Part shown: positions 39,701 through 53,409 of the stretch, piece by piece
How positions within the stretch are numbered: position 1 is the stretch's first letter
Layout of the letters: each line of letters begins with the position of its first letter
Assembly (NCBI GenBank): GCA_948146395.1
Contig: OX411547.1
Location: forward strand, 62,191,610 to 62,255,609
Source of the DNA: Fragum whitleyi
Lineage: Eukaryota; Mollusca; Bivalvia; Cardiida; Cardiidae
Direction: 5' to 3'
DNA: 64,000 nt
The notes under the pieces: model-generated
Seen by the model: the letters and a program-made list of their open reading frames with translations, nothing else
What the model was told of the DNA's origin: nothing
The model's database searches: none
Program-made: the position numbers and the translations under genes

Positions 39701-42700
39701 ACACAGTAAACAAAACATTCAGTAGAGCATTGATGAATATAATATTTCTCTAGAATACATTAAATTGAAATTTAAATGTAACGTATTTTACTCCCATGCA
39801 TTGCTAGTATGGGCTATTTTTTTCAAGTCATAATGTAAATGGGCTTCAATTACCTCCAGAATCACAAATATCATTGACAAAACACAATATCATTTAATTT
39901 TTACTAATTTACAGGTAATTTCTATAACAAGACATACAACTAAAATTGTTTTATAAAAATTTTATGGGTTGGTTTCTTTTAAATAACGTATCTCGCATTT
40001 GCCAATGTGGCCAGACTGCTAACAAGTTTCAAAATGTTCAATATTGCATAGGCTTGTAGAAAAGCATTGTTAACAATCTTCCCAATGGGGCAGTGATGGA
40101 AAAATCATTTCTATATATGTGCCTTTCTTTAAAATTCAAAAGTAACGTATTTTACTTCCATATCATGCCTTCAAGGGGGGTTATTTACAATGTATTACTA
40201 TGAATTTGCTCTACATACATTAAGCAACATAAATTTTGGTATAAAAAGGTCAATTCTGGTAGTTTTGACTCATTTTTTTCACTGTACAAACCTAAAACCT
40301 TGTCTTCAAAATATGATGGGTAATTAACTTTGAGGTAACTTATCTCACTAACGCCCCACTTGTCAGAGTGCTAACAAGTCTCAAAATGTTCTATACACCA
40401 TGGACTATCAAACAGGCGATGTTAACCAAATTCCCACCCTGGGGGTGGGGAACAAAACCCATTCTGGCTCATGGACTATAACATTTTAATCAAATCGATC
40501 AAATTATTGCATGATTAAATTGGTTGGTGTTGATTTTTTAGCATTTGATTTGTCCGTGAAAGCACAAAATTAGAAAAGTACGCTCTAGTCATGCATTCCA
40601 ATCACTCACTTACGCCAATCGAAATCACAGGGTATAACGTGCCACGCCGACACCAGAAGGTTCGTGGACACCTGATCGATTTTTTCGATACGGAACTAAC
40701 GGTGGGGTAAGTTTTTGACTGATTTGTAAACCAAAATAATCATTTTCATTTCAATTTTTAGTATCACTGTCGAGATAAATGGTTCTTCTTTTAGGAAATA
40801 AAAGGGGAGGGTAACAACTCATCAAAATGAGCGAGTTCTAGCCCTAGGAGTGAGTCACTTTACTCATTATTTTTTTGCCAAACAACCTGACTATTCTTCA
40901 TTGTTTGTGTTTGTCTCAGAGCATTTATGTATCCTCTACACACATTCAAAATTTTTAGGCAAAAGATCCACATAAAGCGAAGATATTCGTACTTTTATTG
41001 GCCTGGGTAGCGAAAAAAATGATAACTGGACACCCCCTATCACAAAGTCTGGTGTCGATTTCCAATCGAAAATAATTCAGGGGGTGTCTAGTTATCATAT
41101 TTTTCGCTACCCAGGCCAATAAAAGTACGAATATCTTCGCTTTATGTGGATCTTTTGCCTAGAAATTTGGAATGTATGTAGAGGATACATAAATGCTCTT
41201 AGACAAACACAAACAATGAAGAATAGACAGGTTGTTTGGCAAAAAATTAATGACAAACCTAAAAATCAAGCAAAGTCACTCACTGCTAGGGCTAGAACTC
41301 GCTCATTTGTCTTAGTTTTTACCCTCTACTTTTATTTCCTACAAGAAGAACTATTTATCTCGACAGTGATACTAAAAATTGAAATGAAAATGATTATTTC
41401 GGTTTATAAATCAGTCAAAAAGTTGCTCCACCGTTAGTTCCGTATCGAAAAATCGATCAGGTGTCCACGAACCTTCTGGTGTCGGCGTGGCACGTTATAC
41501 CCTGTGGAAATGCTGTGACATTATCAAAACATAATTTTATTGGATGGCCTGGCAGCGACTGATTTGTCCACGAAGAAAAGTGCACAGTTTGCAGATTAAC
41601 AAAATGAACTATATCATTATTATCTACCTTTAACATTTTTCAAAATTCCCGTGAAAACATTCATTTTATTTTATTCCGAATTTCGGAATGATATCGAATA
41701 AGTGGGAGGGGCGAGTTTTTATTGCAATAATTGGAAAGTAACATCACTTATTTCGAACAATTTGACGAAATTGGTGATATTTCCTTCCTTCATTTGAAAA
41801 ATCTTAATAGTCTTCATGGACCAAATAGATACATTAAAATACACTCCCGCCAATAAAATCCTATACATTTGTATGAAATTTTGACCGCTTCCTACGATCG
41901 CGTAGTGTTGTTCAGCGGTTTAAGAGCATTTTGTGTATGGTGTGAGTGAATGAGTGATTGGAATGAAAAAATGCAGCGATGAGTGAGTGATATAGAACTG
42001 TTTTGATAAAGATGACTGCCAGTTTCACGATTTTATTAACTTTTTAAAACTAATTTACAAACGTTGTGTTCTTTTACCAGATTGTACAGTTAAAATATGC
42101 CCTCCGATTGAGACATGTAAGCCCGGTGAAGTGAAGCACAAACCAGAAGGGAAATGCTGCGAAATTTGTATACCAGGTCAGAAATACAGAATGATCCTAA
42201 ACAGATCAAAAGTCTATATAACTGTCATTTTTTAATAACCTTTAATGTTTATGTTGTATGTAACATGTATCACGCTATTAAATAAGATGGACCAATTTGA
42301 ACCCCTACTGTTACCAATGCAAGTTACAGAAGTAATCATTTCCTTAAGTTAAATAAACTCACATTTTTCATGCTTGTTGAATGAATATTCCAAAGGCACT
42401 TATAAACATAACTAGAAATAGTATTAGAATTATTTATCCTATCATATATTTTGGTTCACCTTTAATGAGCTTGTGCGAGACTATCCATTTCAAATTATGC
42501 GGTTAGCAAAGACTGCGGCCTGTCTGTGCATCCGTACAGACCAGCCAGTTTTCATCGTTGCTTCGTGCATATCGTAATATAGCCAGGAAATCCTCAATTT
42601 TGACTGTTCGGTATATTAGGTTGCTCAAATTGAATCTCGCGCACATGACATATGTTTGAAATGTCACACAAGCTTATCAAGGATCAGCATTTGGATTTTA

Positions 42701-45700
42701 CTTGAAACAAGCTGATCTTTACCTAGCCAAGAATAAAAAATGTTATAAAGCAAGTGCTGGAGAGCTTTCGATTCTTTTCTATTCTAGACGAGGTTAAGAT
42801 CAACTCAAGTAAAAAGATCGAGTAAAAAATCCATTTTATGACATTAACAGTTTTACGTTTCACTTTTCTTCTAATCTTTATGAAATGCCATAATTCATCT
42901 TCAAAATATGTCAGAGTGGTCCTACCGAATGGATAGGTTTGAAAATGACATCTCTAATGACTTTAAATTTTTGCTGATGTCCTTTTGAAGACAGCGTTAA
43001 GTGTCTCACGGAAAAAATGAATTTCTGGAATTTCTTCCTTTATCGCAATTATTCATGTCATGTAATAGACAGAATATCGAATTAGTGCTTAAACACTTAA
43101 TTTGATAATCCCGTCATATAATTCAGATGAAAAACTGCGCATCCTCGTTTTTAACTGTTGATAGAGGACTAGTCTTAATGAATTCGGTATTCAATGACAC
43201 ATCATTCAATCTCCTCTAAATGGCAGACAAGCATGTATTTAGAGATGGACAGAGACCACTAGCAGGCAAGTTGTGCGATCCTATCGAAGGCATATGTTGG
43301 AAAACGATATTTCTAATGATTTCAATTTTTTGCGTATGTGATTTTGAAAACAGCGATATGAATATCGCGGAAAAAGTCGAATAATAAGAATTTCCTCATA
43401 TCATCGCAATTATTAAGGTCATATTATAAACAGAATACCGATTTTGTGCTCATAAATATCAAATTTAATAAACTCGTCATCTAAAACCAGATAAAAAAAA
43501 CCTCGGCGCAGCCTCGTTTTTATCTGTGTTATAGATGACTCGTTTTAATAAATTCGGTATTCAATGACCACTCTGAGTCTCATTCAATCTCCTCTTAAAA
43601 TTTCAGACAAGCATGTGTGCAGAGGTGGAGAGAGACCACTAGCGAACAAGTTTTGTGCAGGGTTTGCCGGTTTTCCATGTCCCCTGGGTTACATTTGTAA
43701 TACAACTTTGATATCCCCGGAAGTTTCTGACGGTTTTGGCTTTTGCTGCGAAGGTTTGTCATCTTGTTCATTGTGCTGCTATTTTTGGAAAGGAAATCTA
43801 CATGTAGGATATGTCAAATGATGCGAAGCTGATCAAGTCTAGAATAGAAATGTTATTAAGAGATCATTGATAAAATATCTAAAATTTACAGCTACTGTCT
43901 CCTTAATCCACCTAGTCAAACAATGTCTTTATATTATCAATATGGATATATCTATGTAGAAAATATGACCCGTCACGTGAAAAGGGACCATCCGGGAATT
44001 CTGTGAACTGAATTATTGAAAAAGAGATTTGGTCCAGCATAGGTCAACCAGCAGTCGCATTTCAAATATTCTTTGACTGGAAGGTAGATTGATCATTCTA
44101 GATTCAGAAAATAACCACCGTGCAAAACATTCGACCCTAGTCAGTCTGCACAGTCCGCGCAGTGTGATTAGGGTCGACATTTTACGCAATTCCCAGATTG
44201 TCCCTTTTCGCGTGACGGGTCACAAATGTTTAAGATTATGACACCCTGTTCAAAATTGAGTGTACATGTACATTCAATAACATCGTGAAATTAACAACCT
44301 GAATAATAGTGGAGTGATTTAAGAATTGAATAGAATTTGCGAGAGGAGTGAGTTTTGACTAATTAAACGGAGGTTATTCAGTATCTCTAATTTTGTTTAG
44401 GATGAACAAAATTAGCGACATTTTATTACCTCCCTTAAGAAAGTCAACATCCCTTACACTATTGTCATGATTCAACATGCCATGAACTAGAACTCATCTA
44501 TAAAGATAATCATATCGTGTTTACACTCATCTCGATCAAAAAAACTTTCAAAATTACTCGCTCAGCGCTGAAAACATTCATTCCAAACACTCACTCCAAT
44601 CACTCAAAAACGCTCCGAACTAGCTCAAAAACACTTCAGAACTGTTTCTTATTATCAATGTTTCAATTAATTCGATCAAATATTTGCACGACTTTATTGG
44701 CTTGTGTCTGATTTTGCCTTGAAGACAGAAAAATCAGAAAAATACGTATTTTTGTTATTAAAGAGAAGAAAAAAACACTGTCGCTCATTTCGCCAATTTC
44801 CATACTGCATAACTAACGGTCTATGGAGTTTGGAGTAAAATATTTCATTTCAACAGTGTTTTTTTCAAACAACACAATTATTTCTGAATGTCAAAAAAAA
44901 TATAACGCGGCTATATATAAATTAAAAATTGTTTAATATCACAATGAAATACTTACACATTGATCATAACCTTTGAATAACAATTGAGAAACTTCAAACC
45001 TCAGTTTTGTAAGAACTTCGAGGTCAAGGTCAGAGTCATTTTGCAATGTATCTTTTCTTTTTAAAATTGAAATTGATAGATTGTCCAAACGTTTAGAATA
45101 ATGCTCAATGTAGCTTTCACAAATGTATCCTTCCTTTTCTATTTTTCTTATGTATACTCTTCTAATAAAGTTCTTTGACAATTATCACAAATCGATTTTT
45201 TCCGAAATATGACAGAAGAATTTGATAGCTTTTTTTATTTATTTATATTGCATACGTAAATGATATTTCTTTCGAAGTTAAAATTTGTTTCAATGTCAAA
45301 GAACTTTTTATGATGAGTATATGTATCAAATAACCGTATTTAAACAATGTCGGTTATTGAGGCATTGGCGTTTACGATAGTGGACCTGTAATAGTTAACT
45401 TAAACAGTGTTAACTGAGGTTTCCCAATGATTTTCATTAGGAAACCTCGCTCAACATTTTGAGATATCGTGAGTTCCGAAACGTTGCGGCACTATAACGG
45501 TTCTAATACCTCAAGAAAACTTTTTGGCTCTTTCAGCGGTGTGTATAGATGAATTTACTGGTAAGGGCTACAACGTTGGAGAAACGTTTATGAGAGACTG
45601 TAATACGTGTGAGTGTATGGTAAACGGTTATATAAGCTGTACCAAAAAACTTTGTCGTAAGTATTTAAATAGCACATACTTTGTGAGACAAAATAACTTC

Positions 45701-48700
45701 ATGTCTTTCTTTTTTCGAAAAAAAAACATTTTACCTAACATACCTGAAGTTTAAAAAATAAAAAAAAAACACTAATTGAAAAACAAAATATACCGATCCA
45801 ACTTTGAGTTCAGGATGACAAACTGTTTGCAAATTACACCCCGCTTTGAACGCAGATACACGTGCAACGTGGGGCAAACATTTTGCATCGTTCTGTCGCC
45901 TAAAGTCTAGATATAATTTTATCGATATTTTTTAGATGTGATTTCTGATAAATGCTTAATCTGTTATTTAAATCATCTATACTGGAAATTCGCTTGATGT
46001 ATTTTTCCTAAATGAAATAGAATCACTAAGTACGAGTTACATTTTTCATCTCAATTTGTAAATATTGAACGGGAGGTCATAAAATACTAATAAAAGTAAC
46101 CAGTTCATACATATACACATTAAGACGGCTTATAGGCAAATAGCTAAATGGTTTTGTGTTTATAGACCCCTTATAGTCAATATCCTCCTTTTTTAAATAA
46201 TTTTCGGTGGATTGTCGAGAAATAACGGTAGATTATCAATTGATTAACTCGCTTCTTTACTTCATTCAAAAACTTATTCCAAGCTTTAGTTCATTTCACC
46301 CTTTCTGACGTCATCTAAGCGGAGTCAAAAGAGTGACACTACAGTTAACATCATCGCGAAATTGACAAGGTGCATGATTTTGGAATGATTTAGGAATGAA
46401 ACTGAATGAGTGTGTTTTGAGTGATGTTAATTGGAGATAATCTTTCAACGCAAATTTTGTTCAGGATGAACAAAATTGGCGATACTGATTAGCCCCTTTA
46501 ATAAAATATGCATTAAAATTCTATACACAGCTTCCTATTTCTTCATCAACCTATGAGAATCTAACAATATGAATTATTTCAGTGAAATCGGGATTTTTCT
46601 CTATCAAAATTTATTTTGAATGACGTTGTTGATTTTATATTTTCAATGGGTTTGAGCGTTTTTGAATGGTTTGATTGTGTGTTTGGAATAGATGAATGGA
46701 GCCCTGAGAGCGATTTAGAATGGTTTTGGTCGATGTGAATGTCAATTTCACGATGAAACTAACTGTATGAACGTTTCATGACAATCACGTGTAAAATGAC
46801 GCGCTATAAGAACATTGTTAAAAATCTCACATTTTGTCTCATTTTAGTATTAAAGAAATAGAATAACCGTTGGTTTTTATTCGAGTATTTTTTTACTTAG
46901 CGAACAACAAAAGCTTTTTTTCACTCGTGGCTCTCAGTCGTGAAAATATAGCTTTGGATGTTCAGTTAATGCAATGTAAATTGATCTTGTACTAAACATG
47001 TATCTATTCATTTTTTATTCAAAGAACCATGCATACAGGGAGACGGTATTGTGTACCCTTCTGGGTCGAATTACAAGGTACAATGTAATTCCTGCAGATG
47101 TTCGGACGGTCGGGAAGTCTGTACGCGAATTGCGTGTTGTAAGTGCCAATAATATGAATACCTATTTTTCATTTATAAATGTTATCGATCTTATTTGATC
47201 CTTTTTCAATATTTTTTATTCATCACGGGTTCCTTTACCAATAGTAATAAAGTTAAGGCTTGATTTACACCCACTGAGAACTGTGACAACGACAATAGGT
47301 TTCTGTACGGAAACATGTTAAGGTTTGCTACTGAAAACTGTTAAGATGCATGCTAATTTGTATATGTACATGTCGGATTATATGTGCTTTGTAACAGCCA
47401 GAGGACACCTTAGATTTCTAATACAATTCCTTTGCCTCCCCCATATAATAAATATACCTAATTAAGTTTTACCAATCTTGAGGTATCGGGGAAAAATGAA
47501 TTTTGAGATTAATTTAATCGAAAACAGTTTTTGTTGTTGTTGTTCTTTAAGAGGAAATATTTGAAACCTGTTATCTTCATGACTTTCAAAAACACCAGTC
47601 TGCTTAATTTTATCCTTTATCCAAAGAACTGTCTTCTGTTTCGAAAATTAGATGCGTCATTTCAATTCTATCTGTATGTTACAGATTCTACCTTGTTGTT
47701 TTGATTATGTCACAGTTCCTTCCATACAGTGTTACAGCTTTTGCAATTGATATTACATTCAGTTATTACAGATTTCTTGACTTCGGGATGCCCAAAAAAC
47801 ACAAAAAGAAAACAAAACAAAATCCAAGTAATTTTATATTTAAGTCTTTTACTGGGAAATACGAGGTAGATGTGGAGGAAGATCTCGAACTTCATCTAAA
47901 GCGATATATATAAATATAACATTCTGATCTCCGTTTTCATGTATGTCATACAATATGCCTTCTTTCATCTCAATTATCTCGGATACGTTCATTATAAGAA
48001 AGAACTCGTAAACGTTACCGAGGTTTTGATACATTTCCAAAGGTACATGTATAACGGTGTACTTGCTTAAGGGACATGGCAAGTTGACTTGCACCTAGAA
48101 CCAATGTGGAGAATTACTAATCTCTTATCAAAATTTTTTTTTTCTTTTCTATTTAGAATTATTGCAAACAGTTGGGATCTATAAAACGCAAAAATGCATT
48201 TATACGACTTCCAATATCAAAAAGATCGCGCCAACTGCAGAAATGGCTATATGCGGTATGCTTAATCAACATCGCAAAAGTTTTGATGTAAAGGATCGTG
48301 TCAAGAAAGAATAGGCGTAGAATCACAAAATCGAGGTGAATTGAGGATTTTCAAATTCATCGGTATACATCTCTTCTACCAAGACAGGCACTAAAGGCTA
48401 TTTTCAAATTGAATAAATACTTACAAAAATTTACAAACTTATCCATAAAGCATAAACCAGATCTTTTTGACAAACTAGTTCTACCTATATTGAACTACGG
48501 AAGTGAAGTTTGGAGTTTTCAATCCGGGCAAACATTAGATAGAGTCCTTTTGCAATTCTGCAAAAGATTACTTGGAGTTTAGAAAACATGTCAAAATGAC
48601 TTTATCTACGGCGAATTAGGCAGGGTCCCACTTCAAAATTATAGATTTTGTAACATCATAAAATTTTGGACAAAAATTCTAGCAGCAGACGACAAAAAGT

Positions 48701-51700
48701 TTATCAAAATTACATACAACACTCTTTATCAAGATTTACTAGATAAACCAAACTGTAAAAACTGGTGTTCTCTATGTCGCGATTTATTAAATTCTTTGGG
48801 CTTTGGTGATGCCTGGATACAACAAACGGTAGGCGACAACAAAAGTTTTTTACTTTTAGTGAAGCAACGAATTTATGATCAATTTCTCCAAAACTGGACA
48901 AGCCGATTAAGTGAATCAAGCAGTGCCCTCCTTTATGGTAGAATAGCTGAATTCAAATTTCAGCCGTATCTTGAGTGCGTAAAAATAGAAAAATATAGAA
49001 TAAGTCTTTCCCAGCTTCGTGCGTGTATCGTCGCACACGTTGTGTGTCGAGACAGGTAGGTGGAAAAGACCCACAAGTACACCACTAAATGAACGAAAAT
49101 GTTCACAATGCCATAAATTAGAGGATGAATATCACTTTGTTATTGAATGTAGTCGTTATGCACAATTGAGAAAAGAATTTTTACCGCAATACTTTTGGAA
49201 GGCCCCGAATATGTATAAGTTCATCGAACTAATGAAAAGTGAAAAACTGAACCTGATTAAACGGCTAAGCAATTTTATTAATAAAGCTTTCACGTTAAGG
49301 AACGAGATCATGTATTCTAATTGATAAAAAGAACATCATCGATGTATTAAATGTTATATAATAGTTTTCGCTAGGGCTGTTGTTACCTATTTTACTAAAC
49401 CCTTTTTCAGAAAAATTAGATTATTAAGGACCAATTAATTGATTGGTTCAATAATATCTTATTTGTAAACGATTCCACAAAATTCGTACATTTTGATTGG
49501 CTAAAATATTATTTTTACTTCTCAATGAAAATGATTTGGAGCGCGAATGGAGCTATTATGTTTATATGAAGATCTTTAAAATCGGATTATTGCCCTTCAT
49601 CGATGGATATCGGCGTCAAAGGGGAATAACGCAAATATATTGGAATGCAAAAAAATTATGATTACCTCCCTTACTTACTATTCTTCCATTTTTTTGGGAC
49701 AAATTGTTGTATTATCGTGCACTTACGAATCAAATTTATATTAGTTTGTTTTCTGCATCGACAGAACATAATAAGATTGATTATATGTATGGTTGTATGT
49801 GTATGTATGTATATGTATGTATATATGTGCCTGTGTATATATATTTTTTTTTACACAAGGTAAACGCAATAGAGAGCTATACGGGATTGTTAAGAATAAT
49901 TTTGAAATCTTGCAAAATGACCAAACAATGTCAAAAATTCTAAGAGAAAATAAAGTAATCAAGTGTAAAAGGCAATTACCCAATCTTAAACGGATTTTGA
50001 TCAAGTCGGAATACAGAAAAACACATTCAAAACCTTGTGTAAAAAAATGTAATGAACCACGTTGTGGACTTTGTAAATATATCTTTGAGGGAGAGGTTTT
50101 TAAAATAAAAGATAAAATTTTTCATGCAAAAGAAAACATGGATTGTACAATTAGTAATTGTTTGTATGTGTTAATGTGTAATGGATGTACTGAATTTTAC
50201 ATAGGACAAACTGGGGATAAATTGAGAAATAGGGTTACAATACACAAGCAACAAATTAGGGACCCATCAATACGACAGCTACCTTTAAGTTCACATTTGG
50301 ATAACTGTTCAAAAAAGACCCAAAATTCTCAATATTCCCGTTTTATAAATTCAAAATTAATGATGTTTCCACTAGATTAACAAAAGAAAAATACTTTATA
50401 AATATATTTTGTCTTAAACTGAATGTTATATGACAATGTTTGTTTTGACGTTGACGTTGTGACGTTGTTACGTTGGTAACGTCGTTTCATTAAATTATTA
50501 ACGTCGCCCTGATGAGCAGCAGCGAAACCGGTTGGCATGTTATCAAAATTGATTTCTAGTGTCGTTTTTTGTTTTATTTATATAATTCTTGTTCTGGTTT
50601 ACTTGGATTTTTCATATATATATATATGTGTGTGTATGCATGCGTATATGTATTGTTATTATTATTATCATTGTTATTATTTATTTATTTTTTACCCTTG
50701 GTGTCAGCTGGTGCTTTCTTCATCTGTAAATTATTTTTGGCATTTTTTCGCTCGTCTGCTTTTCTAGCTTATTTTTTCGTTTCGAATAAGCTGGAAAAAA
50801 AGCGGATAGTTACTTTAATCCTATGACTATGAATTCGAAGGCCGAATACTCGCAAATACAGTGTTCGCGAGGACTTGGTCTTCGCCGAATTGAATAATAT
50901 AAAACATACTCAAGCATTATGCAAAAGACTAATAACTGTAGATGTATCGCATTCTTTTTCTTAGCACAATGAAAAAAAACAGAGAAAGAAAAACTCTTTT
51001 TTTTCTCTCTATCTCTCTCTCACTATATAAATGTATATCTTCGGTCATTTCAAGTTCAATCATGAAACTGCATCTGAATAGCTAATGTAAATGAATTAAA
51101 TAGTTAGAAGTCGTTTGGAGATCAGAATGTTATAACTACAGTTTTGATGAACTAGTATTGTACGATTTGGATCATCCATTATTATAGCCTCTTAAAAAAT
51201 GTCCAATGATAAAATAACCAAAAATTAAGTAATATATAACTGTATTGTAATTGAACCTGATAAGTATAATGTTTTATATTGTTGTATAATGTCCGCCATA
51301 TTACAAACATTGTTAATATGCTGTATTGTATTGTCCTCGTGGGTTGTTAAGACCTTCTGGATGCTTATTTAATAAAGCTATATATATCTATATATGATTC
51401 TAAGCAGTTGACGAACCGGACGCATCTTCAGTAAGAACGATCCTTTTGATTGTATAAGTATTTTGTAAAAGATTGAAGCAGATCAGATGAAATCTGAGGA
51501 CTCCAATGCCAAAACAAGTATATTGTAATTACATTACCTCAAGTCCCCCTTTCTTGCAATGTTTAACGCAACTATTAAAGAGGCGATTCTTACATGGGTA
51601 CAATCAGTATGTGAAAGTTTGAAATATATCTAATGAAAATTGTGGACTCTCCTGCGAAAATTTGACACAGTTAAGAGACGAACGGGCAGTTGGACGGATA

Positions 51701-51983
51701 AGAAGCAAATAAAAGCTAATATGGCATATTAACCCCGTTCAAATAAAGTCAACAAAAGAAATGTATTCCTAGGGAATCTATCAGTGCTGTAGATACTAAG
51801 CTGTTACACTCTCTGACATGGACAGTTACACATGTTATTTTCTGTTTTCTCGTGTTTTTTTTTTTAGCTCACCTGAGCACAACGTGCTCAAGTGAGCTAT
51901 TGTGACCATCTTTTGTCCGGCGTCCATGCGTCGTCCGTCGTCAGTCGTCCATCAACAATTTCTTTAAATGATATCTCCTCCTA

Positions 51984-52015
<32 letters not shown>

Positions 52016-53375
52016 GAAATGTTCCTTATGTGATCCCCTTTATGAATTGCTAATATAATTGAAATCGGTGAAAAACTCTGGTTGCTATGGCAACAAAAGT
52101 TAAAAATTTAAGAAAATCTTTAAAATTCTTCTTCTTCTGAACAAGCAGCCCTACAGCCTTAAAATTTGGCATGGATGATCAGCTTATAGACCTTAATAGA
52201 AATAGCTAAAATCATATCTGTTGGGCCACCAGGTGCGGAGCACCAGGGGGGGGGTAGTACTTTGGGTAAATTTTGTAATCTTTAACCTTCTTCTTTTTTT
52301 GAACCAGGAGTCTGACAGATTTGAATATTGGCATGGATGATCAGAATATGGACCTTTATAAAAATAGCTTAAATCATGACTGTAGATTCGCCAGGTGTGG
52401 AGCACCAGGGGGAGAGGGTAGTACTTTTGTGAAAATTTTGTAATATTTAACCTTCTTCTTCTTCTGAACCACAATCCCTACAGACTTGAAAATTGGCATG
52501 GAGGATCAGCTCATAGACCTTAATTAAAATAGCTAAAATCATGACTGTAATGCCACCAGGTGCGGAGCACCATGGGGAGGGGGTAGTACTTTTGTGAAAA
52601 TTTTGTAACTTTAACCTTCATCTTCTAATGGACCAGGAGCCCTACAGACTTCCATATTTTTTCATGGATGATAAGCTATGGATCTAAAATAAAATAGCTT
52701 AAATCATGAATGTAGGGTCACCAGATGCGGAGCATTAGGGGGGAGGTGGTAGTACTTTGGATCAATTTTGAAATCTTTAACCTTATTCTTCTTCTAGATC
52801 ATGAATCCTACGGACTTGAAAATTGTCATGTGTGATCAATATATTGACATTAATAAAAATAGCTAAAATCATGACTGTAGGGTCACCAGGTGCTGAGTGT
52901 CTTGGGGAGGGGGTAGTACTTTGGATCATTTTTGAAATCTTTAAACTTCTTCTAATGAACCAGGAGTCCTACAGACTTGAAAATTGGTATGGATGATCAG
53001 CAAATGGACATAAATTGAATTAGCTAAAATCATGACTGTAGATTCACCAGGTGTAGAGCATCTTGGGGGAGGGGGGAGTGCTTGGTTGAGAATTTTGAAT
53101 CCCTACAGCCTTTATATTTGACATGGATTGATTAACTCATCAAAGAAAACTTTAAAAGTCTCAGACTCAGCCTGAATATCTGGCATAGATTAGCTGATCA
53201 CAGACCTTTTATGAAAAAAGCTTAAATAAATAATGACCAGGGGAGGAGCAGAGGGGGGGGAAGGATTATTTCAAATGTTATCTGATTGAATAAGTGAAAA
53301 TCTTTTTTTCTGTGGTTGCATGGACAAACCTAGGTAATGAAGCTTTTTTCTCAGGTGAGCGACCCAGGGCCAACG

Positions 53376-53409
<34 letters not shown>

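Noticed and set aside
36928..39718. Several 60- to 85-codon frames in the 4-kb TIR element
   Set aside because: No transposase motif, scattered strands, AT-driven composition.
46998..47198. 66-codon frame starting [13 protein letters not shown]
   Set aside because: Out of frame with the SD1 module that is clearly encoded at 47025-47138.
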